This document shows, one piece after another, positions 8,516 to 15,799 of a stretch of DNA of 36,680 bases (its first letter is position 1; each line of letters opens with the position of its first letter). Origin of the DNA: Pseudomonadota bacterium (GTDB taxonomy: Bacteria > Myxococcota_A > UBA9160 > PR03). A model generated the notes under the pieces. It was not told the DNA's origin. It worked only from the letters and a program-made list of their open reading frames with translations, and ran no database searches. The stretch is from assembly GCA_003576805.1 (NCBI GenBank), contig QEVM01000026.1:1-36680 (forward strand). Reading direction: 5' to 3'. The translations under genes were made by a program, and so were the position numbers.

Positions 8516-9568
8516 CTAGCGGCGCGCGAGCACGAGCAACGCGATCCCGCTTGCCGCCGCGAGCAGCGGAACCGCGGGCTCGGGCGCCGCGATCGCGAGC
8601 GTGTGATTCAGGCCGGTGGCGATGGCGCTGGCCGTGCCGGCCACGCCGTTCACCAAGTCGGGGGGCGTCGCCTGACCGGCGGCGTCGTTTCCCCAGCACA
8701 CGACCTGGTCGGTGCCCGCCTGAATCGCACAGCTGTGCGCACCCCCGGCGGCGACGGCGACGGCCGTGCCGGCCACGCCGTTCACCGAGTCGGGCGGCGT
8801 CGCCCGACCGCCGGCGTCGAGCCCCCAGCAGACGACGATCCCCGTGCCGGCCTGGATCGCACAGCTGTGCGCACCGCCGGCGGCGATCGCGGCGGCCGTG
8901 CCGAGCGTTCCGTCCACCGTGTCCGGCGCCGCCGCTTGCCCGGACGTGTCGTCGCCCCAGCAGGCGACGATCCCGCTGCCCGACGTCACGCAGTTGTGGA
9001 AGCTGCCCACCGCGAGCGTCTCGGCATAGAGCTGCGAGCTCGGCGGCGTCGCAGCGCCGTGGTAGTCGTCGCCCCAACACGCGACCCATCCTTGGGTCGA
9101 CCGGATCGCGCAGCTGTGGATCTCGCTCACTGCGATCGCGGACGCCGTGCCGAGGATCCCGTTCACCTCGTCGGGCGGGTTCGCCTGACCCTGGGCGTCG
9201 AGTCCCCAGCAGACGACCATCCCCGTGCCGGCCTGGATCGCACAGCTGTGCGCACCGCCGGCGGCGATGGCGCTGGCCGTACCGGCCACGCCGTTCACCG
9301 AGTCGGGGGGCGTGGCCTGTTGCCACGCATCGTCGCCCCAGCAGACGACGGATCCGGTTCCCGCCTGGATCGCGCAGCTGTGCGTGCCGCCTGCCGCGAT
9401 GGCGGAGGCGAGGCCGGCCGTTCCGTCCACCGATGGGGGCGGCGTCGCCTGGCCGGAGCCGTCGTCGCCCCAGCCGACCACCGGACCATCGGCAGGGGCG
9501 CTGGCCGCGCCGAGCCACAGACTGACAACGGCGGCTCCGAGGACGCGCGCCACACCGAGAGCTGTCAC
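8516..9568 (-). CDS. RCC1-repeat protein with PEP-CTERM sorting signal
   Basis: This is a 350-residue protein with a GTG start at 9568 behind AAGGGGA. A signal peptide (residues about 1-26) is followed by seven RCC1/BLIP-like repeats of 40-44 residues. A typical unit reads ASAIAAGG.HSCAIQAGTG.VVCWG, then about 11 variable residues, ATPPD.VNGVAGT. The C-terminus (APEPAVPLLAAASGIALLVLARR) is a PEP-CTERM tail: PEP motif, one hydrophobic helix, basic end. Such proteins are processed by exosortase and go to the cell surface or exopolysaccharide; no exosortase is in this window. The repeats should fold into a beta-propeller-like ligand-binding surface. Each repeat carries two Cys (SCAI and VCWG), suggesting within-repeat disulfides. 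The ligand is unknown. Confidence 0.85.
   Translation of the reverse strand: MTALGVARVLGAAVVSLWLGAASAPADGPVVGWGDDGSGQATPPPSVDGTAGLASAIAAGGTHSCAIQAGTGSVVCWGDDAWQQATPPDSVNGVAGTASAIAAGGAHSCAIQAGTGMVVCWGLDAQGQANPPDEVNGILGTASAIAVSEIHSCAIRSTQGWVACWGDDYHGAATPPSSQLYAETLAVGSFHNCVTSGSGIVACWGDDTSGQAAAPDTVDGTLGTAAAIAAGGAHSCAIQAGTGIVVCWGLDAGGRATPPDSVNGVAGTAVAVAAGGAHSCAIQAGTDQVVCWGNDAAGQATPPDLVNGVAGTASAIATGLNHTLAIAAPEPAVPLLAAASGIALLVLARR
8590..9430 (-). repeat. Tandem 132-base coding repeats of the RCC1 gene
   Basis: The motif containing AGCTGTG (coding for the SCAIQ strand) recurs at about 8731, 8863, 8992 (as AGTTGTG), 9112, 9244 and 9376. The spacings are 132, 129, 120, 132 and 132 bases. A degenerate seventh unit lies at about 8599. 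Units near 8830-8890 and 9215-9275 are nearly identical at the base level, which suggests recent duplication or gene conversion. Confidence 0.75.
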
Positions 9569-9664
9569 GGGATCCCCTTCGCGGCATCGGGCTGCACCGC
9601 CACGCTACCCGGGCGCGAGCGCGCTCGACACCCCTTCGCGACGGCCGGCCTCTCTACCGCCGGG

Positions 9665-10897
9665 CTAGAGCCGGCTGGCCGCGATCTCGCCGCCCTTCAT
9701 CACGAGCGCGAGGTGTTCGTCGGGCGCGGCGAGCAGCGCGACGTCGCGCAGCGGGTCGCCGTCCATGAGCAGGAGGTCGGCGAGCGCGCCCGGCGCGACG
9801 ACGCCGAGCTCGCCCTCGCGGCCGAGGATGCGCGCGTTGACGACGGTCGCCGAGCGCAAGATCTCGAGCGGCGGCAGCACGCGGGCGCGGATCGCGAACT
9901 CCTCGTTCTGGTGTACGTGCGTCTCGCCGAGCAGATCGGTGCCGAAGCCCATCGCGACGCCCGCCGCGCGCGCGATCTCGAGCGATGCGAGCCCGGCGTC
10001 GAGCACGTCCTTCACCTTGCGCTGCGACACCGCGGGAAAGCCGAGCGCGCGGCCGAGCTCCTCGATCTTGAAGTACGTGACGAGCGTCGGGACGAGGAAG
10101 GCGCCGCGCTCGGCCATCGCGCGCGCGGTAGCGGCGTCGATCAGGTTGCCGTGCTCGATGGTGCGCACGCCCGCGCGCACGGCGCGGCCGATCGCCTCGG
10201 GCGTGTAGGCGTGCGCCATCGCGTAGGTGCGCCAGCCGCGCGCCTCCTCGACGATCGTGCGCATCTCGTCCTCGGAGTACTGGAGGTTCCAGATCGGGTC
10301 GGTCGGCGACGCGACCCCGCCCGACGCCATGATCTTCACCTGCGTGGCGCCGCGGCGGAGCTCCTCGCGCGCCGCCTTGCGCACCGCGTCGACGCCGTCG
10401 GCGACGTGCGCGAAGCCGCTCGTGCGGATGCCGCACGCGCACAGCCGCGGCGCGTCCTCGCGCGGCGAGAAGTCGCCGTGGCCGCCGGTCTGCGAGAGGA
10501 CGCGGCCCGAGAAGAAGATGCGCGGCCCGCGGATCAGGCCGCGCTCGACCGCCTGCGCGAGGCCCCAGTCCGCGCCGCCCGCGTCGCGCACGGTCGTGAA
10601 GCCGCGGCGCAGCATGCCCTCCAGCACGAGCCGCGCCTCGTTCGCGACGAGCGTCACCGGCTTTCGCTCGAGCGCCGCGAGGTCCATCGTCGTCAGCACG
10701 GCGTGCACGTGCGCGTCGATCAGACCGGGCATCAGCGTGCGCCCGCCCGCGTCGATGCGCTGCGCATCCGGCGCGCGCAGCGCGCCGGAGCCGACCTCGA
10801 CGACGCGGTCGTTTTCGACGAGCACGCTGGTGTCGGGGCGGAGCTCGCCGCGCTCGAGGTCGAGCAGCGCCGCGTTCGTGATCAGGATCTGCGCCAT
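9665..10897 (-). CDS. Metal-dependent amidohydrolase (prolidase/imidazolonepropionase-like)
   Basis: This is a 410-residue cytoplasmic enzyme of the amidohydrolase superfamily. An N-terminal beta-sandwich strand (ILITNAALLDLERGEL) leads into the metal-binding LIDAHVHAV. Then come TTVRDAGG, the metal-bridging lysine strand VKIMASGG, the ligand His segments YAMAHAYT and IEHGN, and the catalytic Asp in MGFGTDLLG. The C-terminal NARILGREGELGVVAPGALADLLLMDGDPL closes the sandwich. The motif spacing matches the Met_dep_hydrolase_A subgroup, which cleaves Xaa-Pro or other amide/ester bonds. The real substrate cannot be told. The ATG at 10897 gives the expected N-terminus. It ends 20 bases before the upstream hypothetical gene on the same strand and could be co-transcribed with it. 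Confidence 0.9.
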   Translation of the reverse strand: MAQILITNAALLDLERGELRPDTSVLVENDRVVEVGSGALRAPDAQRIDAGGRTLMPGLIDAHVHAVLTTMDLAALERKPVTLVANEARLVLEGMLRRGFTTVRDAGGADWGLAQAVERGLIRGPRIFFSGRVLSQTGGHGDFSPREDAPRLCACGIRTSGFAHVADGVDAVRKAAREELRRGATQVKIMASGGVASPTDPIWNLQYSEDEMRTIVEEARGWRTYAMAHAYTPEAIGRAVRAGVRTIEHGNLIDAATARAMAERGAFLVPTLVTYFKIEELGRALGFPAVSQRKVKDVLDAGLASLEIARAAGVAMGFGTDLLGETHVHQNEEFAIRARVLPPLEILRSATVVNARILGREGELGVVAPGALADLLLMDGDPLRDVALLAAPDEHLALVMKGGEIAASRL

Positions 10898-10917
10898 GCG
10901 GCGGAAGGTATCGGAGA

Positions 10918-11502
10918 CTACGCCTTCCAGGAGACGCGGATCGAGGCGGTGCCGGCCGCCGGATCCGCCGCCGCGACGGACGCTTCGCCGTCGACGCCCA
11001 TCGCCTCGAACGCGGCTCCGAGCGACGCCGCCATGCCGAGCAGATAGGGGCGGCTCGCAGCGATGCACGCCGGCAGGCCGGTGAGGCGCAGGTGCCCGGA
11101 GCTCGGGCCGTCCGCTTCGAACGCCATCGTGCCCGCGTCGCGATAGAGCTGGCCCCAGAACTTCGCGCTCCAGCCGAGCAGCCGCGCGGGCGAGCGGCCG
11201 AGCAGGCGCAGCCCGCCGGAGACGAGCGCCGAGAGCAGCGGCGACTCGAAGGTGAGCTCCAGGTTCTCGCGCATCACTTCGCAGCCGCGCTCGCTGCCGG
11301 CCTCGGCGAACAGACACTCGGTGACGTCGACGTCGACCTCGACCGGCACGTACGAGACGCTCGACGCCTCCGCCAACGCACGCGCCGTCTCCGGCGCGAG
11401 CTTGGCGCGCACGCGGGCGCCGAGCGCGGCGTCGATGCGGTCGAGCGTGTCGAGGCTCGATCGCACGAAGCCGGCGAAGATGCGGGGCTGCTTCGCGCTC
11501 AC
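10918..11502 (-). CDS. Conserved-looking hypothetical protein, perhaps DUF2378-like
   Basis: This is a 194-residue soluble protein from the preferred GTG start at 11502 (GGGAG is only three bases away, so the start is uncertain; the frame stays open to 11574). The sequence is globular, with FVRSSLDTLDRIDAALGARVRAKL, then SSVSYVPVEVDVDVTECLFAEAG, then LELTFESPLLSALVSGG..LLGRSPARLLGWSAKFWGQLYRDAG, and a final beta-rich part ending ASIRVSWKA. This layout vaguely recalls the DUF2378 (TIGR02265) proteins of myxobacteria, but I cannot confirm it. It precedes the amidohydrolase on the same strand. Confidence 0.6.
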   Translation of the reverse strand: MSAKQPRIFAGFVRSSLDTLDRIDAALGARVRAKLAPETARALAEASSVSYVPVEVDVDVTECLFAEAGSERGCEVMRENLELTFESPLLSALVSGGLRLLGRSPARLLGWSAKFWGQLYRDAGTMAFEADGPSSGHLRLTGLPACIAASRPYLLGMAASLGAAFEAMGVDGEASVAAADPAAGTASIRVSWKA

Positions 11503-11663
11503 ACGCTCCCGATCGTCGCGCGCGCCGCCGCGCTGAAGCCGGGATCCGCACGCGCCTCGCACGCACGGCTCCACAGCGCGCAGCAGCGCGTCGGCACGCC
11601 GCAGCCGACCGGCAGCTTCACGGCACGTGCGCCGGGGGCTAAGCCCATCGCGCGCACGCGCCG

Positions 11664-13733
11664 ATGCAAGGTCACATGTCGCCGACGTTGCTCTGTGCCG
11701 ACCCGAGCCGCGACCTCTGCAGCATCCTCGCGCGTGCGCTCGGGGCGGACGGCTGCCGCGTGGTCGTCGCGCACGACGGCGAGACCGCGCTGGGCGCGAT
11801 CCGCACCCGGGTGCCGGACCTCGCGATCCTCGACGTGGGGCTGCCGGGGCGCGACGGCATCGCGGTGCTCGAGACGATGCGCACCTCGGCGACGCCAGCG
11901 GCGACGGTGCCGGTGATCCTGTGGAGCGACGCGCCCTGCAACGCCGACCAGGTGGAGCGCGCGCGCAAGCTGGGCGCGGCCGCGCTGCTGCGCAAACCCG
12001 TGCCGCTCGACGCGCTCGTCGCGCGCGTCACCAAGCTGTTGTCGCGCGAGCGCGACGCGCGCGCCGGCGACGCCGGCCGCGTGCGCAGGAGCGCGCCGCT
12101 GCGCGGCTCGCTCGAGCACATGCCGTTTCCGGCGCTGCTGCACCAGGCGCACGGCCTGCGCGCCAACGGTGTGCTGCACCTGCGGCGCGGCGAGGTGCGC
12201 AAGGAGGTCGAGCTGCGCGACGGCCGGCCGGCGGCGGTCCGCTCGAACGTCGCGACCGAGCGGCTCGGCGAGTGGCTGCTGGGCGCGGGCCGCATCGAGC
12301 CCACCGTGCTGGCGGAGTCGGCGCGGCGGCTGTTGCGCGGCGAGGGCCTGCTCGGCCAGATCCTCGTCGGCATGCAGGTGCTCTCCGAGGACGAGCTCGG
12401 CGCCGCGCTGCGCGAGCAGGCCGAAGACAAGCTCTTCGAAATATTCGAGTGGACGAGCGGCGAGTTCGCGCTGCAGTTCGGCGCGCAGCTCGCGCGCGCG
12501 ACCGCGCTGCCGCTGGTGCAGAGCGCGGCGGACGTGATCCGCGCCGGGCTGCGGCTGCGCTTCCCGCTCGAGCGCATCGACGCCGCGCTGCGCGCGCACG
12601 AGCACGACTACATCGTGCCGAGCGCCAACCCGTTCTACTCGTTCCAGGAGATCGAGCTCGGCGACGCCGAGCGCAAGATGATCGACGCCTGCGGCCGCGG
12701 CGTCGCGACGAAGGCGGTGCTCGCGAAGCCCGAGCGCGTGCGGCGCACCGCGTACACGCTGCTCGAGGTCGGGCTGCTGGAGCTGCGCGACGGCGAGATC
12801 TTCCGCCGCGGCGGGCCCGCGCCGGTGGTGCGGCTGCACGCGAACGCAGCGCCGCTGCGGCCCGCCGAGTCCGCGGCGGCGGCTCCGCCCGCGGCGGCGC
12901 CCACGCCGGCGCCCGTCGAGCGGCCGATTGCCGTGCCGGTGCGCTCGCCCGCCAAGCCCGCCGCGACGCAGGACGATCACTCGCACTACGCCGCGGACCA
13001 CGAGCGGCGCGCGGCGCTCACCGCGCTGCTCGAGCGGCTCGGCAAGCCGAGCCCGTTCGAGAAGCTCGGCGTCGCGCCCGACGCATCCGAAGACGAGATC
13101 CGCTCGGCGTACATGCAGCTCGCCAAGGAGACCCACCCCGACCGCTACGCCGCGGCCAGCCGCGCCGCGCGCGAGCTCGCCGAGCAAGCGTTCCGAGAGG
13201 TGACGCGCGCCTACGAGATCCTCTCGGATCCGGTGCGCCTCGCCGCCTATCGCGACGATCCCAACCGCGACCGCAAGGAGGCGCAGGCGCTCGAGGAGGC
13301 GCAACGCGCGATCGCGGCCGAGCGCGAGTTCCAGCGCGGCGAGGCGCGCCTGCGCTCGCACGACTGGTCGGGCGCGCTCACGCACTTCGAGCGCGCCGTC
13401 GAGCTGTATCCCGACGAGGGCGAATACTTCGCGTACTGCGGCTGGGCTTACTACCTGACGCACGGCCACGACGCCGACGTGCTGCGCAAGGCGTTCGCGC
13501 TCGTGAAGCGCGGCGTGAAGCTCGCGCCCGAGCGCGAGAAGCCGTACCTCTTCCTCGGCCGGCTGTGCCTCGCCGCCGGCAAGCTCGACTCCGCCGAACG
13601 CATCTTCACGAAGGCGGTCGAGTGCCGGCCCGACTCGATCGAGGGCCTGCGCGAGCTGCGCCTGCTCCAGATGCGGCGCCCGAAGAAGGGCCTGCTCGGC
13701 CGCCTGCTGCGGCGGCCCGACGGCAAGAGCTAG
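11664..13733 (+). CDS. Four-domain regulator: REC, PATAN (DUF4388), DnaJ and TPR
   Basis: This is a 689-residue cytoplasmic protein. Residues about 6-125 are a receiver domain with Asp57 (LAILDVGLPG) and Lys111 (LLRKP), but only one acidic residue (Asp13) after strand 1. Residues about 145-275 match a PATAN/DUF4388 domain (GSLEHMPFPALLHQAHGLRANGVLHLRRGE, then LGEWLLGAGRIE and GLLGQILVGMQVLSEDEL). A Pro/Ala linker at about 390-430 leads to a J domain (SPFEKLGVAPDASEDEIRSAY) with HPD at 491-493. The rest is TPR-like (WSGALTHFERAVELYPDEGEYFAYCGWAYYLTHG). Known J domains stimulate Hsp70 ATPase; the intact HPD suggests this one can. Translation may begin at the second Met (11676), which has AAGG upstream. 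Confidence 0.9.
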   Translation: MQGHMSPTLLCADPSRDLCSILARALGADGCRVVVAHDGETALGAIRTRVPDLAILDVGLPGRDGIAVLETMRTSATPAATVPVILWSDAPCNADQVERARKLGAAALLRKPVPLDALVARVTKLLSRERDARAGDAGRVRRSAPLRGSLEHMPFPALLHQAHGLRANGVLHLRRGEVRKEVELRDGRPAAVRSNVATERLGEWLLGAGRIEPTVLAESARRLLRGEGLLGQILVGMQVLSEDELGAALREQAEDKLFEIFEWTSGEFALQFGAQLARATALPLVQSAADVIRAGLRLRFPLERIDAALRAHEHDYIVPSANPFYSFQEIELGDAERKMIDACGRGVATKAVLAKPERVRRTAYTLLEVGLLELRDGEIFRRGGPAPVVRLHANAAPLRPAESAAAAPPAAAPTPAPVERPIAVPVRSPAKPAATQDDHSHYAADHERRAALTALLERLGKPSPFEKLGVAPDASEDEIRSAYMQLAKETHPDRYAAASRAARELAEQAFREVTRAYEILSDPVRLAAYRDDPNRDRKEAQALEEAQRAIAAEREFQRGEARLRSHDWSGALTHFERAVELYPDEGEYFAYCGWAYYLTHGHDADVLRKAFALVKRGVKLAPEREKPYLFLGRLCLAAGKLDSAERIFTKAVECRPDSIEGLRELRLLQMRRPKKGLLGRLLRRPDGKS

Positions 13734-13761
13734 AGGACCGACTCGAGACGAATCCGTTCGC

Positions 13762-14568
13762 TCAGCCGGCGGTGCTCCGGCGCCGGGCCGCGAGGCTCGC
13801 GAGTCCGAGCGTGACGAGGCCTGCCGTCCCCGGCTCGGGGACGAGCGCGTACAGGCTGAGCGAGCCGCTGAGCTCCATCGTCACGGTCACCGGACCGAGC
13901 GACGAGTCGAGCGTGAACGACGCGGGAGGAAGACCGGCCAGGTCGATCCCGAGCCAGAGGTCGTAGATCCCCGTCGGCCAGTAATAAGGGACGTCGTCGT
14001 CGTCGTAGTAGACGTGGATCCGCTCGCTGGCGCTGTAGTCGGCGAGCTGGCCGGTCAGATTGAAGACGAGCGGATCGGCGTCGAAGAAGTAGATCCCTGC
14101 GCCCGGGAAGTACGACTCGACCCAACCTTGATCGAGCGTCAACGACACACCGGCCAGATCGATCCCCGACTGCGAGGCGTTGTACCCGTCCCACTGCAGC
14201 GGGTGGAAGTCGACGCCTCCCGTGAGCCGCGCTTGCACGCTCCTGAGGAACATCGAGATGGGGCCCAGCACCGGGTCGAGCGGGTCCACCTGGGCGTCCG
14301 CGAGGGTCCATCCGCTGCCGCCCCCGAACCCGAGCTGGACAGGGCTGCCCGACACAGGCTCGTTCACGGCGCCCGACGAAGCTCCTCCGATGCTGAGCAA
14401 CGCCTGCTGCGCCGCGCTGGTCCCGAAGACGGTGGTGGTCGTGACCGCGATGCTGAGCTGCGTGTCGGGTTGGACGACCCAGCCGAGCGCCCGGGCCGAC
14501 GCAGGGGCCGTCGTCGCGAGCGCGAGGACCGCGATCGTCAGGACGGAACGGAGATTCCCGAAGCGCAT
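13762..14568 (-). CDS. PEP-CTERM exported protein, sigma-54 controlled
   Basis: This is a 268-residue protein. ATG 14568 has an AGGGGAG ribosome binding site and starts a signal peptide (RFGNLRSVLTIAVLALATTAPASARA). The mature part is beta-rich and contains no motif I recognise. The C-terminus VPEPGTAGLVTLGLASLAARRR is a textbook PEP-CTERM signal: VPEP, hydrophobic helix, basic cluster. A consensus sigma-54 promoter lies 53 bases upstream of the start, consistent with the PrsK/PrsR-sigma-54 control known for PEP-CTERM genes in other bacteria. The mature protein contains essentially no Cys. It is convergent with the REC-PATAN-DnaJ-TPR gene (28-base gap). Confidence 0.82.
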   Translation of the reverse strand: MRFGNLRSVLTIAVLALATTAPASARALGWVVQPDTQLSIAVTTTTVFGTSAAQQALLSIGGASSGAVNEPVSGSPVQLGFGGGSGWTLADAQVDPLDPVLGPISMFLRSVQARLTGGVDFHPLQWDGYNASQSGIDLAGVSLTLDQGWVESYFPGAGIYFFDADPLVFNLTGQLADYSASERIHVYYDDDDVPYYWPTGIYDLWLGIDLAGLPPASFTLDSSLGPVTVTMELSGSLSLYALVPEPGTAGLVTLGLASLAARRRSTAG

Positions 14569-14620
14569 GACAGCTCCCCTCCCAGTCCGCGGCGGTCGTG
14601 CCGCACGACCTCCGGAGGCG

Positions 14621-14636
14621 AGCAACGGTCGTGCCA
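14621..14636 (-). promoter_or_regulatory. Sigma-54 (RpoN) promoter of the PEP-CTERM gene
   Basis: Read on the minus strand this is TGGCACGACCGTTGCT, an exact match to the TGGCACR-N4-TTGCW consensus with the invariant GG and GC at correct spacing. Transcription would start about 12 bases downstream, near 14609, giving a leader of about 40 bases that contains the AGGGGAG ribosome binding site of the gene starting at 14568. Confidence 0.78.
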
Positions 14637-14733
14637 GAAAGACGCTGATCCGTGTCGGCCTGCAAATGCGCGTCACCCAAGAATGTTGGATCGATCGACG
14701 CGACGCGCGTTCGCACGGAATGGACGGCGGGAT

Positions 14734-14768
14734 GGGAAGACGCCTTCCGTCTTCGGGAAGATGCCTTC
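14734..14768. promoter_or_regulatory. Tandem palindromes, candidate enhancer-binding sites
   Basis: Two copies of GGGAAGAYGCCTTC (14734-14747 and 14755-14768) match at 13 of 14 positions and are 21 bases apart, two helical turns. Each holds a GAAG-N4-CTTC palindrome. They lie about 100 bases upstream of the sigma-54 promoter, the usual place for an activator of the NtrC/PrsR class. The first copy also belongs to a 7-base stem with a 5-base loop (14736-14754). Confidence 0.5.
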
Positions 14769-14840
14769 ACGACGCCGGCGCCCTTCGCTCGTCGCGTCCC
14801 CGCGGCGTTTCCGTGGTTCCGTTCCGGCAGGATCGTTCCG

Positions 14841-15263
14841 CTAGCGCTCACCGAGCGCAGCGCGCAGCGCGCTTCGCACGCGCGCGACATCGACGAGCGG
14901 ATCGCGCCGCAGCCGCGCCACCTCCTCCGCGGTGTAGGGCGCGTGCGACGCCGGGATCGCCGCCGCGTCGAAGCGGCGCAGCGTCCACTCGAGTAGCGCT
15001 GCGAGGTCGGCGTCCGAGAGCGGCGCGCTCGCGACGCCCGGCACGCGCACCAGGAACTCGCGCCCGCCCGGCACGCGCAGGAAGTGCGCGACCGATCCCG
15101 CGAGCGGCGGCACCTTCCCCGGCGTCTCGCTGCCGTCGGCGAGGTGGCAACCCTGGCAGTGCAGCGCGTAGTGCGTCGCGGCGTCCCAGGCGTACGCGGC
15201 CGGCGCGGCCGCGAGCGAGAGCGCGACCGCGAGGAGCCGCACGGCCGCGCGTGCGACGCTCAC
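14841..15263 (-). CDS. Monoheme c-type cytochrome of the amine dehydrogenase operon
   Basis: This is a 140-residue periplasmic protein. A GTG start at 15263 overlaps the mauA stop as GTGA, so translation is coupled. The signal peptide (residues about 1-25, ending AAPAAYA) is followed by one c-heme motif CQGCH at 36-40. After it come a cytochrome-like helix (SDADLAALLEWTLRRFD) and a charged tail (TAEEVARLRRDPLVDVARVRSALRAAL). The mature protein contains no methionine, so the sixth iron ligand cannot be the usual Met; a His such as that in SVAHFLRV is possible. Its position after mauA suggests it accepts electrons from the TTQ enzyme, the role amicyanin or cytochromes play in other mau/aau systems. 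That role is inferred. Confidence 0.85.
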   Translation of the reverse strand: MSVARAAVRLLAVALSLAAAPAAYAWDAATHYALHCQGCHLADGSETPGKVPPLAGSVAHFLRVPGGREFLVRVPGVASAPLSDADLAALLEWTLRRFDAAAIPASHAPYTAEEVARLRRDPLVDVARVRSALRAALGER

Positions 15264-15799
15264 TTGCCGTCGGTGGCGACGCCGAGCACGAGCGCGACGG
15301 TCGAGCTGTACGCGGTGGTCGGCGTGCCCATGCACCAGTTGATGTCGTTGGCCTTGCCGGGCTGGTAGACGGGCCGGTCGTCCTCGTTGCGATTGCAGAA
15401 GCAGCGCCCGCAGTACGTGCTGCCGCAGCAGTCGTTGTACGAGATCAGGTAGTCCTTGCCGTCCACCGGATTGCGGCAGGTCCCGATCCACGTGACGGTC
15501 GACATCTGCGTGCCGGGCGGGCACGAGGTGTGCGTGCCGCCGCAGCACGCCGACAGAAAGCCGTCGACCGCGCAGTAGCGCCAGTAGTCGCAGCTCGCGG
15601 GATCGCCGCTCTCGGGGGCGGACGGCGCGCGCGACGGCTGCGCCGCGGCGCGCGCGACGGGCAGCAGCGGCAACGCGGCCGCGCCGAAGAGGGCGGCGCC
15701 GATGCGGCCGAGGAAGCCGCGCCGCGACGTCGTACGCGCGAGCCGCCGCGACGCCGTCTCGAGCCAGCCGTCGACGTCGCCGCCGTTGCGCTGCGCCAT
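15260..15799 (-). CDS. mauA: Amine dehydrogenase small (TTQ-bearing) subunit
   Basis: This is a 179-residue precursor of the catalytic beta subunit of a methylamine/aralkylamine dehydrogenase. A long leader has a twin-arginine motif (SRRGFLGRIGAAL, residues 25-37), so it is exported folded. Trp104 (VTWIGTC) and Trp155 (NDINWC) are 51 residues apart, exactly as the two tryptophans that form TTQ in the Paracoccus enzyme. Asp79 (CAVDG) and Asp123 (YNDCC) match the active-site aspartates. There are 12 Cys for six disulfides, but one pair is relocated compared with Paracoccus. The start ATG overlaps the mauD stop by one base. Methylamine versus aromatic amine preference cannot be decided. MauG, needed for TTQ in methylamine dehydrogenase, is not in this window. 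Confidence 0.94.
   Translation of the reverse strand: MAQRNGGDVDGWLETASRRLARTTSRRGFLGRIGAALFGAAALPLLPVARAAAQPSRAPSAPESGDPASCDYWRYCAVDGFLSACCGGTHTSCPPGTQMSTVTWIGTCRNPVDGKDYLISYNDCCGSTYCGRCFCNRNEDDRPVYQPGKANDINWCMGTPTTAYSSTVALVLGVATDGK

Noticed and set aside
9574-9640. Direct repeat CCCCTTCGCG (9574-9583 and 9631-9640) upstream of the RCC1 PEP-CTERM gene as an operator
   Set aside because: It is a short GC-rich word, and no sigma-54 promoter is present there, so there is too little to support a regulatory call.
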